This document shows positions 20,857 through 55,600 of a stretch of DNA of 64,000 nt, piece by piece. Made by a program: the position numbers and the translations under genes. The notes beneath the pieces were generated by a model. That model was not told the origin of the DNA. It saw only the letters and a program-made list of their open reading frames with translations, and did no database searches. Position 1 is the stretch's first letter. The number at the start of each line of letters is the position of its first letter. The stretch is from Glandiceps talaboti (lineage: Eukaryota > Hemichordata > Enteropneusta > Spengelidae): NCBI RefSeq assembly GCF_964340395.1, contig NC_135566.1, positions 21,474,635-21,538,634 of the forward strand, read 5' to 3'.

Positions 20857-23724
20857 TATTTGGGTAGACTTACTCATGTCAGTTTCACCTACTCTAGTGT
20901 CACTACAGCTTACCCAACTTGCATCATAGTATTGGGGCAGACTGGTCATGTCAGTTTCACCTACTCTAGTGTCACTACAGCTTACCAAAACAAGCCATCA
21001 TACCAAACTTTGATTTGGCATTGCTAGCTGTTTCTCATGCATCACAGACAACTTGTAGCAACTCTTGTTTGGTTTTTGTTTCTTTTATAAAAAATGTACC
21101 ACTCAACTATCACTCTTGTGTTAAATCTTTTATGTGCTGTGACATCATTGTGGTCTGGGTACAAGTCAAATTAGCCATCCCACATTTATCATCGTATCTA
21201 CAGCAACTGAAGATATTGCGTTCTCTGTGTTTTTACTCACCTGTTTTAAAATGTAATGGTTGGTGCATGTCTTGTATCTGAACTTGAAATCCTATGTAAA
21301 ATCAATTGTAATGACTCCTTCTTTGGTTATTTTATTAAAGTTAGGAATAATACACAATAGTGAATAATACCATGAAAAAAAAACCCACCAAGATGTCTTA
21401 CTGGAATATACCTTCACTTGTCATCATCAAGTTATATATATATTAGGTAAATAATTGAATGTACCTTTATCGAGTATTTCCTTTGATTTTGGTCATTATC
21501 AATTCTGCTTGGAGGGATGGGTCCAACCTTTTTCTGTGCTAGTTTGACTTGTGGGATGCCCAGGTCTTTTTCCGTGTTGCTGAGATTTCGTTTAGAGAAT
21601 GAACAATTGTTACAATATTTCCATAGTCTCCCCCAATTCAATGCAGGAGTACATGTATACTGTTATTGCTGCATTCTATGTTCTTGTATGTATTTTTGAA
21701 AAAAGCTATCATTCAGAAAAATTCCACATCATCCGTAGGAAATGTTGGTCTGTCAACATGCTGCAGTTATTGTACTCAGCTTGGACAGACACATGAAAAA
21801 AAACCTCCTTCAAATCACAAGATTTGAGAGACAGTGCTGAATAAGAATACTAATAATAAACAGGTATAATCTTGTTGAGCTGACTTTAGAAATGTTTACC
21901 TTCAGATATCCACACAAAATTATAGAAACAAGACTTTATACCTAGTTGTAGTATTATCCACGCTGGTTTTGTCGTGTGTTACCTTTCATAACATTCATGT
22001 AGTAGTATTATCCACGCTGGTTTTGTTGTGTGTTACCATGAAATGGTAACAGTACAATACTTTATGGCCCAGATATGGGTTTTGTTGACCAAGGTTATAC
22101 GTTGGAAGGGCTTGTAAGCCAGTACTAGAGTTCAGCACAACCCATATCCAGGCCGTATACCCTGTGTACAGAAACCTTACTTGAATCACATGACCACATA
22201 AATTGATAGTGAAACATAAATTACTAAGCAAACATATTGACAAGCACGCCACTGACCATAAAATGATTGCATCATGGGTTCAATGTGTGCATGTTCTCCA
22301 TTGAATTAAATAGGAAAAGATACATGGTATATGATAAACTCATTCAGTGTTCAGATCAGCATGGTATATTTGGCATATATGCATGACATCCAAGTTCACT
22401 GTTGGTGAAGTGTTTTGTGAACTATGTAAAGTAATACTCTGACAAAATTGACTTGCTAGCCCATGGTGAACTGCTTCTTTCAAATAAGTCAAATTCAACC
22501 AGTTTGGTGACAATCTTAGATGCAAGTATTTGAATGCTGTGAATGTACCTCCAAGGTTCTAGCTATGTCTCAAGTCTTTCAAACAGAATTTTTAGTACTC
22601 TAAATTTATAATCACACAGTATAGGGTTAAAATTCAACTCGTCTGTCTACCTGGGGTATTTGTTACTTTGGACACTAAAATCTACAAGTTGTCTGTCTAC
22701 CTGGGGTATTTGTTACTTTGACAGTAAAATCTACAAGTTGGGGAAAAACAGGATTAAGAATAGTTGATTGTAAACGTGAGAGGTGTATTTATATAGCAAT
22801 GTATTTGTATAAAGAAGACTAAGATGTTGTAGTTGATGTAAAACAGTAACATTGCACACATGTCAACTCTCCCATCAGATTGTTATCAAAACAATGATGT
22901 AATAAAAGAAATATGTCTTTGAATGTTCTCAATTATCCAGGTATGAAGTTAATAACAAAGTTAGTAGTAAAAGAAACTTGTATACTATTGCTGTCTCTAC
23001 AGATTTTTACATGTCCTTTAATAATGTTGACAAAAATGCAACACGGTAGCGTAATTGTGAAATGTAACAAATCAGATGTTGTAGACAGTGCATCCGAATT
23101 TACTTTTTATATGTCAATAGATTTACATTGAGAATTTGAAATGCAAGTACCTGCAGCACTTCTTATATCTTGTCTGTTTAGTCTAGAAGAATTGTGAGAA
23201 ATATCAAATTAGAAATGGTAAGCTGTACATGATGACAAGTTTTCAGAAATTTACTAGTCCCTTCATTGTTCAACTAATGTAACTTTTCATAGCCGGTCAG
23301 GAACATTATCCCAACACCCTTTGTACAAGTCACCAAGTTTGAATCTGAAGGGCTGAGAAAAACAAATAAAGATTTGTAATTGAAACCAAAGCTATCAACA
23401 CTGCTTTCTGCTGACTTTTTTTAATTGTAAAGAAAACCTAATTCATATATAACTTAAAATGGAGGGTTTAATGTCAAAAGCTGTTCACGTTTTCACATTG
23501 TTTTTAAACATTAATAGTTGTTTTTGTTTGCCAAGTTTGTCCAATAAGTTTCATTTCTTTCTGTTTTGGCTACAACAATGTGAAAGGAAAAAAACAAGTT
23601 AGACTGCATAGTCAGAGTTTTATTTTATATTTGGCACCATTTAAAATTGCCATTGTAATAAATTATACTTCCAGAAGTGAAAAAAATAATAAAATTGTTC
23701 CTTTTAAGTGTATGCAGTGATGTC

Positions 23725-24545
23725 ATTTATTAGCCCCCAACAGGCACTGCCCAGAGGGGACTTGTATGGTGGGTTGTGTCTGTACATGCAGTGATGTCAT
23801 TTATTAGCCCCCAACAGGCACTGCCAAAATGGGACTTGTATGGTTGGTTGTCTGTGCATACACTCATCCTCCTATGCACCAACTGATTTCAACCAAACCT
23901 GGCACATACTATGTGAGATATACGCACCTCACTTTGTTTTACGATCGAATCAAATATGGCTGAATGGCAGCCATATTTGTTGTTAAATTTCACAATATGC
24001 ATCATAACTTTGGAGGTACCGGGTATAATATGTAGTGACTCCATTCAAGTACCTTGAAAGTCTTCAGGGATAAATAGCCAAATTTGGGTTATGTTTTATA
24101 GCTTTATGAATCAAAACATTTCATGTGATGTGAGGCATGTGTAGATCACTTAATTTCACAACCTTGACCTGAATAGCAAAATGGTGGCCATATTTGTGAA
24201 ACAGAAACATTTTGCCAGTTATCACCAAAAGTTTGATACATATGGACACCATTCAAGAGTATATACCCTCACATTGTGAGTGATGAGCTTTCTGATGAGA
24301 CTTTGACCTTGACAAACATTTTCAAGGTGAAATGACCAAACTTTTCCTTTCTATGTTAACTCAAGAAATTGAATAAACAAGACCCCATTATGTCTATACC
24401 CCAAATGTCAGCTTTCTTTTTATATCTTGACCTTTGCCTTTGATCTCCACGTTCAAGGTCAGATAGTTTTGTACCTAGAGACAGCTGTATAATTGGGAAC
24501 CTGGTAGGATAGAGGTTGCAATGTGAAGGTTTTAATCTCAATGGG
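23725..24545. repeat. Old dispersed repeat (TTAGCCCCCAACAGGCACTG type)
   Basis: Begins with two copies of TTATTAGCCCCCAACAGGCA about 75 bp apart, followed by CACCAACTGATTTCAACCAA and tracts such as TGGCAGCCATATTTG. The same style of sequence (GGCAGCCATAT, ATGAGATCTGTTC) appears at 28800-29415, so it is probably a diverged interspersed element. Class unknown. Confidence 0.45.
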
Positions 24546-25180
24546 CTTAGAGACTAGTGGTTTGTATGTCTCCCAGGGAGTTGAAGTATGAAAAGGAATT
24601 GTTGTAATTTAAAGTTGTGCAAGGAGTTAAAATTATAAAGCACTGAGCAATATATAAAAAGTAACATCATCACTTCCTTTGGCAATTATGTGGGAACAAC
24701 AGCCTGATCAAAGTATTCCAGTGTGAAAGATAAAAGATTTTGTACTTTGGTCACTGGGGGCGCTATCCAACCGCCATCCAACATTTGGTAAGAGATGATG
24801 TTCAACTACAACATTGAAAGTTTAACATTCTTCTTTCATATTATTTCACAAATGTCTGCTTCTCTCTTTAAAAGGTTTGCTTTTACCTTGTTGATGGTAC
24901 AATATTGAATTCAAATGACTTGTACATTCCTGCATTGTAAAAAGACTATTATAATATACTAACGTATTTTTAGCTAGCACCAATTTTCCCCTGCCATGGC
25001 TGGTGAAGTTTAGCACAACTTAGTTGGGTGTCCAGTAGTACTAGAGGTTTGGTAAAGTAAGAGTGTGTGTGTGTGATTGACCTGATCACAAACCAAGTGT
25101 CTTGACACTTAGTTTTAGATTCTACTTTTAGATGGGTTCCTGACAAAATCAGTGATAGGACATACGACTACTTGATTGTC

Positions 25181-25329
25181 AAGAATTTATCAAAACAAGA
25201 TAATCCCAACAATGATAAAACTGAGATGTGAGCAGGTGAAGAATTTATCAAAACAAGATAATCCCAACAATGATAAAACTGAGATGTGAGCAGGTGAAGA
25301 ATTTATCAAAACAAGATAATCCCAACAAA
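25181..25329. repeat. 58-bp tandem repeat, 2.5 copies
   Basis: AAGAATTTATCAAAACAAGA followed by TAATCCCAACAATGATAAAA and CTGAGATGTGAGCAGGTG, two full copies and one partial, essentially identical. Confidence 0.95.
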
Positions 25330-26313
25330 TAAGACCTTAAAAATGTAAGATTGGAACAATTAATCTGAAAAGTTCAGTAGCATACTGATAAATCTAAATA
25401 ACCCATAATATAATCATACATTCTCGACTCAATCTGATCAAAATATCACATAGGTCTAATTCTAGACATTCTGACATTGGCATACACATTTCTACAATAA
25501 CTTAAATAAGTGCAATACAAACAATGTTTTAATACCAATAAATTCCTTTATTTTACCCAATTCTCAGAAAACCCATTCAATTATATACCATACACATACC
25601 CTAGGTATATATATATATATTGCCCCACTATCTGATACATGACACGTGTACACATAATTGCACTAAATATGTAAAATTAAAACCAATATCAACTTATGCT
25701 GCAGTATAACAAATGTTATAGGGACATCCATGTGATCATTTTCTGGCATAAATATGTGATATATATGTGAAAAATGTTTTGTTTTTTTAAAAAGCGCCGA
25801 TGGCTATAGCACAACTCTAGGGTTTATGTTTATCAAAGTAGCAGTCCAATTATGCTTAACTTGACCATATATTAATAGACATCAAATCTATACCCTAGAC
25901 CAACACTGACATTCACAACTATCAATTCTTTGTATGATTTCACAACTTTTACAACTTTTGTAACCTAACATTGTTTTGTTATACAACAAAATGACAATTA
26001 TCTTTCTTTGGAAAACTTCTCACATAGTGCTCAGAACAGTAACACAAAGTTTATGGTAGGTAAGGACAATGCAGCTAGAGTTGTGATATCATTAATACAT
26101 CTTTGCAATTTTGACTAAAAGTGTACAGAAAATGTACACCATGGGTTGGATGTTTTCCACCCATTTAGTATTTTAGAGTTATGACATACTGGTACAAACT
26201 ACTAAATGATAACTTTAAGGCACCTTATATCAGGATTAAAACTTAGGTGAGAAAGAAAAAAAATTGTCTAACAAAGTTAAACAAAACATTGGTCCTGGAC
26301 AAAGAAATGTTCC

Positions 26314-27297
26314 TATGTCATCCTTACAGCACTACTGATAAGTTAACACTAGTGCAATGTTCCTATGTCATCCTTACAGCACTACTGATAAGTTAACACT
26401 AGTGCAATGTTCCTATGTCATCCTTACAGCACTACCGATAAGTTAACACTAATGCAATGTTCCTATGTCATCCTTACAGCACTACTGATAAGTTAACACT
26501 AGTGCAATGTTCCTATGTCATCCTTACAGCACTACTGATAAGTTAACACTAGTGCAATGTTCCTATGTCATCCTTACAGCACTACTGATAAGTTAACACT
26601 AGTGCAATGTTCCTATGTCATCCTTACAGCACTACTGATAAGTTAACACTAGTGCAATGTTCCTATGTCATCCTTACAGCACTACTGATAAGTTAACACT
26701 AATGCAATGTTCCTATGTCATCCTTACAGCACTACTGATAAGTTAACACTAGTGCAATGTTCCTATGTCATCCTTACAGCACTACTGATAAGTTAACACT
26801 AGTGCAATGTTCCTATGTCATCCTTACAGCACTACTGATAAGTTAACACTAGTGCAATGTTCCTGTCATCCTTACAGCACTACTGATAAGTTAACACTAG
26901 TGCAATGTTCCTGTCATCCTTACAGCACTACTGATAAGTTAACACTAGTGCAATGTTCCTATGTCATCCTTACAGCACTACTGATAAGTTAACACTAATG
27001 CAATGTTCCTATGTCATCCTTACAGCACGACTGATAAGTTAACACTAGTGCAATGTTCCTATGTCATCCTTACAGCACTACTGATAAGTTAACACTAATG
27101 CAATGTTCCTATGTCATCCTTACAGCACTACTGATAAGTTAACACTAGTGCAATGTTCCTATGTCATCCTTACAGCACTACTGATAAGTTAACACTAATG
27201 CAATGTTCCTATGTCATCCTTACAGCACTACTGATAAGTTAACACTAGTGCAATGTTCCTATGTCATCCTTACAGCACTACTGATAAGTTAACACTG
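26314..27297. repeat. 50-bp minisatellite downstream of ERP29
   Basis: About 19.7 units of ACTACTGATAAGTTAACACT, AGTGCAATGTTCCTATGTCA, TCCTTACAGC, with two units lacking ATGT-like bases (46 bp). It lies 0.5 kb beyond the ERP29 stop codon, so it may be within that gene's 3' UTR. CTTACAG in each unit reads as GCTGTAAGG on the minus strand, a donor-like word, but no exon abuts it. Confidence 0.98.
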
Positions 27298-27802
27298 ATG
27301 TAAAAATCTGAGACTGAATCATGGGGGGCCTTTTAAAAGCTAGTTAAGTACTGACATGTCAACATCATTTACATAATTTTAGCCTATTCTTTCCACTGTA
27401 AAATACGGGTGTAAGACTATACTAGTAATCATTTTCAGGTTTACTGTGCCTCGATATTGAATCTTTAATGAGCACGACCATATATGGGTATTGATGCCTA
27501 ACAAACTAATTAGTAAGATTCCAAACTAAGATTTCAGTTGAGATTTACATCTGTCACTACACTATCACTACATTACATTATGTATAAAAGTGGCCATTGT
27601 TACAATGCCTTTTTTATAAACAGTGAACAATTTTTAGTGAATACATCTTTGGTTGCTTGATGGATGTCCCTATTATATTGACCTTTACCATTAGCTGCAA
27701 TATTAATAATCAAATCAGCATATAATTAAAGAACAACTAAGTCAAAATTTGGCTCCCTTCTTGCTATCTTACTTTGAAGTGTGGCTGTACTTTCAACACA
27801 TG

Positions 27803-48917
<21,115 letters not shown>

Positions 48918-49605
48918 GGTTTGTAGTTTGAGATGCTCTTGTCTGCTACATGCACTGAAAAAGAACATCTAGGTGACTGAAATTTAACAACTTTGAGGTC
49001 ACACCGGGGTCAATAATATCACCAGTGCCTGCAACTATCAGTTAGTTTAGAGTATAGAGATATAGTTAAATCCGTAGGATTGTATATTTGATATGCTAAT
49101 ATTAGAGTTGGATTCAATGGTGAGATGTGTCATAAAGAGTGTAAGCAGAGAATCAAAACGATGGAACTTTGAGGATAAAATATGTTAATTTAGGGACTCT
49201 CAGTTTTTAGCCAATAGAAACACGCTATATAGATTGACAGATTGCATATCTCAACGACGTTACGCTCATTATGATTCGTTTAGACTATTTGACATGGCGA
49301 TCGCCGCTCAGGTGTGAATGTGTAGATCTAATAGTAATAGGAGAAAAGACGATCCACTTGACCGGCTGAGGTTGTCATCCTCCGTAATTCACACAGGGAA
49401 TATCAAGTACAGTGAAACAATATTTCATTCAATCATACTAGTGTTCAAACCCGGTTTTGGTGACGCTGGACGGACGATGATCGCAATCCACGTTTTACCT
49501 CAGCACCGATACGTCTAACGGTAACGGTGTCAGTATCGGCGGTACATTGAAGTGTTATTTTAGTACTGTATATCGTTTCAAGTGTGATCAACCAAAGTTA
49601 ACACT
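48918..49605. promoter_or_regulatory. Divergent promoter region of ERP29 and TBCCD1
   Basis: 688 bp between the two opposed start codons. The TBCCD1 side is richer in CpG (CATGGCGATCGCCGCTC, GACGCTGGACGGACGATGATCG, CGGTAACGGTG). CCAATAG occurs near 49211. Start sites not resolvable by eye. Confidence 0.65.
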
Positions 49606-49695
49606 ATGGCGTTGGGGTTCACGCTATGGGTTCGACCAGAACCCTTCAATTTCGGTGCATTACAAATCCCACCTCATCCAAAATTGTCGTTGCAC
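49606..49695 (+). CDS. TBCCD1: TBCCD1 exon 1
   Basis: 30 codons, start context ACTATGGCG, donor GTAAGTAGA, phase 0. LWVRPEPFNFGALQIPPHPK matches the family N-terminus. Confidence 0.92.
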
Positions 49696-52600
49696 GTAAG
49701 TAGACACAAATACATGTATAATATCATGATGTAAACATGAAAAGACATGCCCTTGTATCATGCAGTGAATAATTTTTAAGAAGTTGAATGAGGCGAAGTT
49801 AGCATACCTACCCAGGGTGTGAGGGAATGATTGGCCTATAGTATAAGAAGATATAGAATGAACTATCAAATTTATAAATAACACAGTGAAAAATTAATTA
49901 AATGTTGCCATATAAGTGGAAGAATGAGTCAATCCAAGCTTTCATATATTAACTTAACTACATCCATCATTGTGCAATTATGACAGAGATGTATTTGTTG
50001 TGTAATCAGAAATTGTGTCAGAAGTATTATTGAAATATTGTGTTGTGAAAATAGTTTGTCATATTACAAGAAAGTTGAATTATAGATGTATATGAATACA
50101 ATAGCTGTGACTGCTGTAACAGGTGGTTGTCATGGATGATGGGGGGGGGGGTGTTGATTGCAGTGGTACAGATAGTAGGCTATCTACAGGTATTGTTGTG
50201 TTTTGAACTCAATGTGAAAAAGTCAGCCTGTTTGTGTTAAAGTTGAAAAATGAATAAAGTTGTTGAACTAATAATAATCGACAGAAAATTACTATCGAGT
50301 ATAACTTAAGTGTGATCAATGCATTCAATAGGAATAAATATTATGTGAAGGGGAATGTCAGGATATCACTACAATCTACAGGATATCACTTTCTTCCAAT
50401 CTTGGCAGTCATGTTTGTTATCTTATATATTTTACTTGTTATGATTTAATTTAGAGAGATCTATGTATTTGCCAACCATACTGCATTTCAATATCATCAG
50501 TGAAATGTGAACATTTTGATATATTGCCTGCCTACATGTGTACATTGTGATGTCATTTTGCTTTGCAATGCTAGTAACAACAGATTAATTTAGTCACTGC
50601 AGTTACTGAGTTATCAGCATGCTTGTTTGTAAATTGTAGATATTTACATAATATTCACTATATGTAAATTATGTCACTTGTGTTCACTGAGGGCACATTT
50701 ACATATTGACTTCATTTGAATATAGTCAATTAGGCTGACGTACAAGGTATCACTCCATATTGTGACCAATCAGTTTGAGAGTATAATTTTCAAACAACAT
50801 TAATTGTTTACCTTTTCTAGCAATACAAGCAGTTTATGAGAGTGAATCACAGATGGCAATATAAACAGGCCAGTCAGTATAATGATATAATTACAATACT
50901 TAAACGAAACAGTTACAGTTCACAGTACTAATCTATCAGCATAACATGTAGAAGGCTGAGTTCCCCTACAGAAGGACCTGCCCTACATTTGACCATTGGT
51001 CTAGTGGTAGTAATGGTACTTATGGTGATAGTGGTAATGGTAGTTATGGTGATAGTGGTAATAATTGCATTACTGGTAGTATTTATGATGGTGACCAGTG
51101 TGATTATCAATCCTAATTTGTAGTGAATTACGTAATCAATAAAATGACAACAAATTGTGTATTTTGTAGTACCTGAAGAAAGTTGCTGCATATGCTAAAA
51201 CCAAGCAGACAGGCTTCCCAAGGATGAGTTATACTACCTGGAAGTATATTGCATGTAATAAAATGGGATTGAAAGAAGAAGATGCATGGCTGTAAGTTCA
51301 CATCACTTTTCACATGATTAGTTTGTATGGTTGTAAGTTTACATCACTTTTCACATCATTAGTTTGTATGGTTGTAAGTTTACATCACTTTTCACATGAT
51401 TAGTTTGTATGGTTGTAAGTTTACATCACTTTTCACATCATTAGTTTGTTAGTGCATGAATCTTGTGTATTCAGCTCATGTGGTAACTGGAACAAAGGTG
51501 TGTACTAAATTTCATTTCAGTCTGCCCCGGCATTGTTTTGAAGAGTTATCGTGTATATTCAGTATACACACAGATGGACATACAGAGTGCAAACTACATA
51601 ACTTCTCTGATTGTGAGAGAAAAGTGCCCTCATCTACAATATATGAATTCATGTAAATTGTGACAAAATTGACTTTCATTCTGACAAGGTACAGGTTTCT
51701 GGAATGAATTCTTAATACTTAGATAAAACAATATTTTGGAATAATATGTAGTGATAATATGATGGAGAAAAATGATGTATTGGCAGATTTTTTGTAGCAA
51801 TTGTAAGTGAAATTGTTGTTTATTGTTGTTGTTTTTTGTCGTTGTTTTCTTAGATTTAACAATAAAAGTTCACAGTGAATTGAAAATCCATTCACAATTC
51901 CCTTTTTTTCTCAACACAAACATTTTAAAACACAAAAATTAAAAAATTTCCAATTTACAGATATTTTGAAGGTTTTGATTTACTGTGTGAGCATACAGCA
52001 GTAGAGAGATTACAACTTGCTGAAAAATTCACTGACTGCAAATCACAGGAAGATACAGGTATGGCAAATACTATGACAAATATGTTATCAGTTTGAATGA
52101 GTACTACCCTCTTCTATGAAATTCCTCATTACTTCCTAAGATAATATGCACTCAGTTTATAATATAATAATAATAATAATAATAATAATCTTTATTTATA
52201 CTCCTAATACTGGATAGTTCTTTAAGTATATAAACACTGTCTCCCAAGAAGTCCAGTGAGGGCCATCCCTCATGGGTTCAGTGTAAGTGCAGGAGGAAAC
52301 CGGAGTACCCGGGAAAAACCTGCGTTGTTCGATAGAGTCAAACTGAACGACACTCTTCTTACTAACAGCGTGGTAAATTTAATCGAACTCTGAATGGGGG
52401 TTCAAACCCGACTGCAGTGGTAAGAGGCAAGTGGTTTAACCACTCGGCCACCGATGCCTTTTAACTGAAACTTTGCCTTCTTGTGCTGAAATCATATTTT
52501 GTAGGACTTCCCAGAGCATAAATAATTTATGTAGTACATGTATATTCATTTCACAAGTCAATAACAGTTGAAGAAGGCTGAGAGACTCAGTTGAAATGTA

Positions 52601-55600
52601 CTTCAGGTAATTTCAGACCATAAATAATGTACATTTTTAGTACGGAACTAATGCAAGGAATTGTTACTAACATTATTAATTTGTTAATGTACACTCTGAG
52701 AATGGAACTATTGCAAGGAATTATTAATTTGTTATAAATGTATGGTCATTGCAATATTGTTTAATTTTTGTTTTCTTCATCTTCTTTTTCCAGAAAAAGT
52801 GAAAAGCCAACTATCAGTGAGCACATTCCAATTTCTTTTGTATTTATTTATCCAACAAATTTATAAAATATCGCTGAGAGTTTCACTAGTCACTTCAGGA
52901 GAAGAGTATCCTTTTACTACAAGAAATCTGAGCTCATTATACATTTTATTTGTTCGTAAGTCTGTTTTCCTTGAGGGCAGGGCGTTGTTTCTTGAAAAAA
53001 ATGGTTTAAAAATCAGATCGCACCACAAAACTAGTATTATTAACATGACACTAACTAACTAACATCTACCTGTGCCACATATTTCAAGTATAGCCATTTA
53101 TTTGTTGTTTTGCACTGAATGTAATCCTAGATTTACTGATTTGCTGTATCAATTTGTACATTTTTTACCGAACAGAAATAAATCAACCATGGCTAGAAAT
53201 TAGTGAAATATTAATAAATGTGATAACTTTTAAACCATGATTTTGACAAAAATGAATAACTAAACATTAATTTTGTGACTCCAGTCACAAATTGAGTAAA
53301 AGATTTAGAGATATGATATAGAAAAATAAGAATTTATTTACCTTAATTTTGACGGGAAAAATATCATTCAATTTTGAAGAATAGTTTGATAAATTTGATC
53401 ACTTTTGACCTCAGTTCTAACACGGATGAATATGTAAAAGTAATTTCTCTAACACCTGTCAAAATTGAGTAAAATAGTTAAAAATATTATAGAAATTCTA
53501 TCATTTGGTCACTCTAGTTTTGGCGGGAAACTGATTAGTATGCAACCTTAACTGTACACGTTTAGATGGCCAATGAGGGCACGGTCTCCAGACATAGAAG
53601 GAAGATCCTCAGGAGTAGGTGCTAAGGTAAGACATGCACAGCCTGTGACTCTTCAGATTTATGATTAAGAATTCAATTTATAGTGTAGTGTATGTGAGGA
53701 TGAATGTTCATAATCTTTGACTTCATAACTTTGCAAATGAAAATTTCTACCCACAGAGTCAAATCACAAATTTTCAACATCATCAACTGTCATCATGTGA
53801 TTTTATAATATCTGGTTTTGTAAGTTATTTCTGTATTTTATTCTACTCCCTAATAGAGTCTGGATGAAAATGCTCATATGACATTTATATTGAATAATTT
53901 GACTGATATCCTGCAGTTGTTGGTTGAAGCAGGTAAGTAGACTAAAGTGAGTTATGTATTAAAGAGTCAGTAAGATAAGAACTTTAGGTAAGTAGACTAA
54001 AGTGAGTTATGTATTAAAGAGTCAGTGAGATAAGAACTTTAGGTAAGTAGACTAAAGTGAGTTATGTATTAAAGAGTGAGTGAGATAAGAACTTTAGGTA
54101 AGTAGACTAAAGTGAGTTATGTATTAAAGAGTGAGTGAGATAAGAACTTTAGGTAAGTAGACTAAAGTGAGTTATGTATTAAAGAGTCAGTAAGATAAGA
54201 ACTTTAGGTAAGTAGACTAAAGTGAGTTATGTATTAAAGAGTCAGTAAGATAAGAACTTTAGGTAAGTAGACTAAAGTGAGTTATGTATTAAAGAGTCAG
54301 TGAGATAAGAACTTTAGGTAAGTAGACTAAAGTGAGTTATGTATTAAAGAGTGAGTGAGATAAGAACTTTAGGTAAGTAGACTAAAGTGAGTTATGTATT
54401 AAAGAGTGAGTGAGATAAGAACTTTAGGTAAGTAGACTAAAGTGAGTTATGTATTAAAGAGTGAGTGAGATAAGAACTTTAGGTAAGTAGACTAAAGTGA
54501 GTTATGTATTAAAGAGTGAGTGAGATAAGAACTTTAGGTAAGTAGACTAAAGTGAGTTATGTATTAAAGAGTGAGTGAGATAAGAACTTTAGGTAAGTAG
54601 ACTAAAGTGAGTTATGTATTAAAGAGTGAGTGAGATAAGAACTTTAGGTAAGTAGACTAAAGTGAGTTATGTATTAAAGAGTGAGTGAGATAAGAACTTT
54701 AGGTAAGTAGACTAAAGTGAGTTATGTATTAAAGAGTCAGTGAGATAAGAACTTTAGGTAAGTAGACTAAAGTGAGTTATGTATTAAAGAGTGAGTGAGA
54801 TAAGAACTTTAGGTAAGTAGACTAAAGTGAGTTATGTATTAAAGAGTCAGTGAGTTAAGAACTTTAGGCAAGTAGACTAAAGTGAGTTATGTATTAAAGA
54901 GTCAGTGACATAAGAACTTTAGGTAAGTAGACTAAAGTGAGTTATGTATTAAAGAGTCAGTGAGATAAGAACTTTAGGTAAGTAGACTAAAGTGAGTTAT
55001 GTATTAAAGAGTGAGTGAGATAAGAACTTTAGGTAAGTAGACTAAAGTGAGTTATGTATTAAAGAGTCAGTGACAAAAACTTTAGGTAAGTAGACTAAAG
55101 TGAGTTATGTATTAAAGAGTCAGTGAGATAAGAACTTTAGGTAAGTAGACTAAAGTGAGTTATGTATTAAAGAGTGAGTGAGATAAGAACTTTAGGTAAG
55201 TAGACTAAAGTGAGTTATGTATTAAAGAGTCAGTGACAAAAACTTTAGGTAAGTAGACTAAAGTGAGTTATGTATTAAAGAGTCAGTGAGATAAGAACTT
55301 TAGGTAAGTAGACTAAAGTGAGTTATGTATTAAAGAGTCAGTGAGTTAAGAACTCCACATATGTAGACAAAAGTGAGTTATGTATCAATAAGAGAGTCAG
55401 TGAATTTTTTAAATAGGAGTGCCACCAAACAGTTATTACTAGTCAGTATGTGTTTGTTGACACACACACACTTCGATAGTGAATAAGAGATCTGTCACTT
55501 TCTTCCTTGCAATTACTATAGGTGAAATCTACCCGAGTATCATAGTTACATTTCATACCAGGGTTCACCTTGAAAATACTGATGGTTGAACAGATGAGAA

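Larger units (their letters stand above)
20857..26313. other. RANBP1 3' UTR and convergent intergenic DNA
   Basis: No protein gene recognised. Candidate polyadenylation signals on the plus strand include AATAAA near 22900, 23366 and 23660; on the minus strand AATAAA near 25547 could end ERP29. Short tandem duplications occur at 21945-22037 (STATTATCCACGCTGGTTTTG-type, S=G), 22637-22737 (GTCTGTCTACCTGGGGTATT), 23714-23855 and 25181-25329. The rest is AT-rich single-copy-looking DNA. Confidence 0.6.

Noticed and set aside
26314-27297. Donor-bearing minisatellite like the other four
   Set aside because: The minus-strand unit has GCTGTAAGG, but no exon adjoins the array; it lies beyond the ERP29 stop codon.
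52390-52458. A tRNA gene on the minus strand
   Set aside because: A and B box words are present, but the stems do not pair and the sequence continues into a SINE body with an (ATT)n tail.
52742-53062. Reading TBCCD1 exon 4 as the full open frame ending TSIINMTLTN
   Set aside because: Splicing at GAAGA/GTATCC gives GEEWP with exon 5, matching the family; the longer frame is read-through intron.
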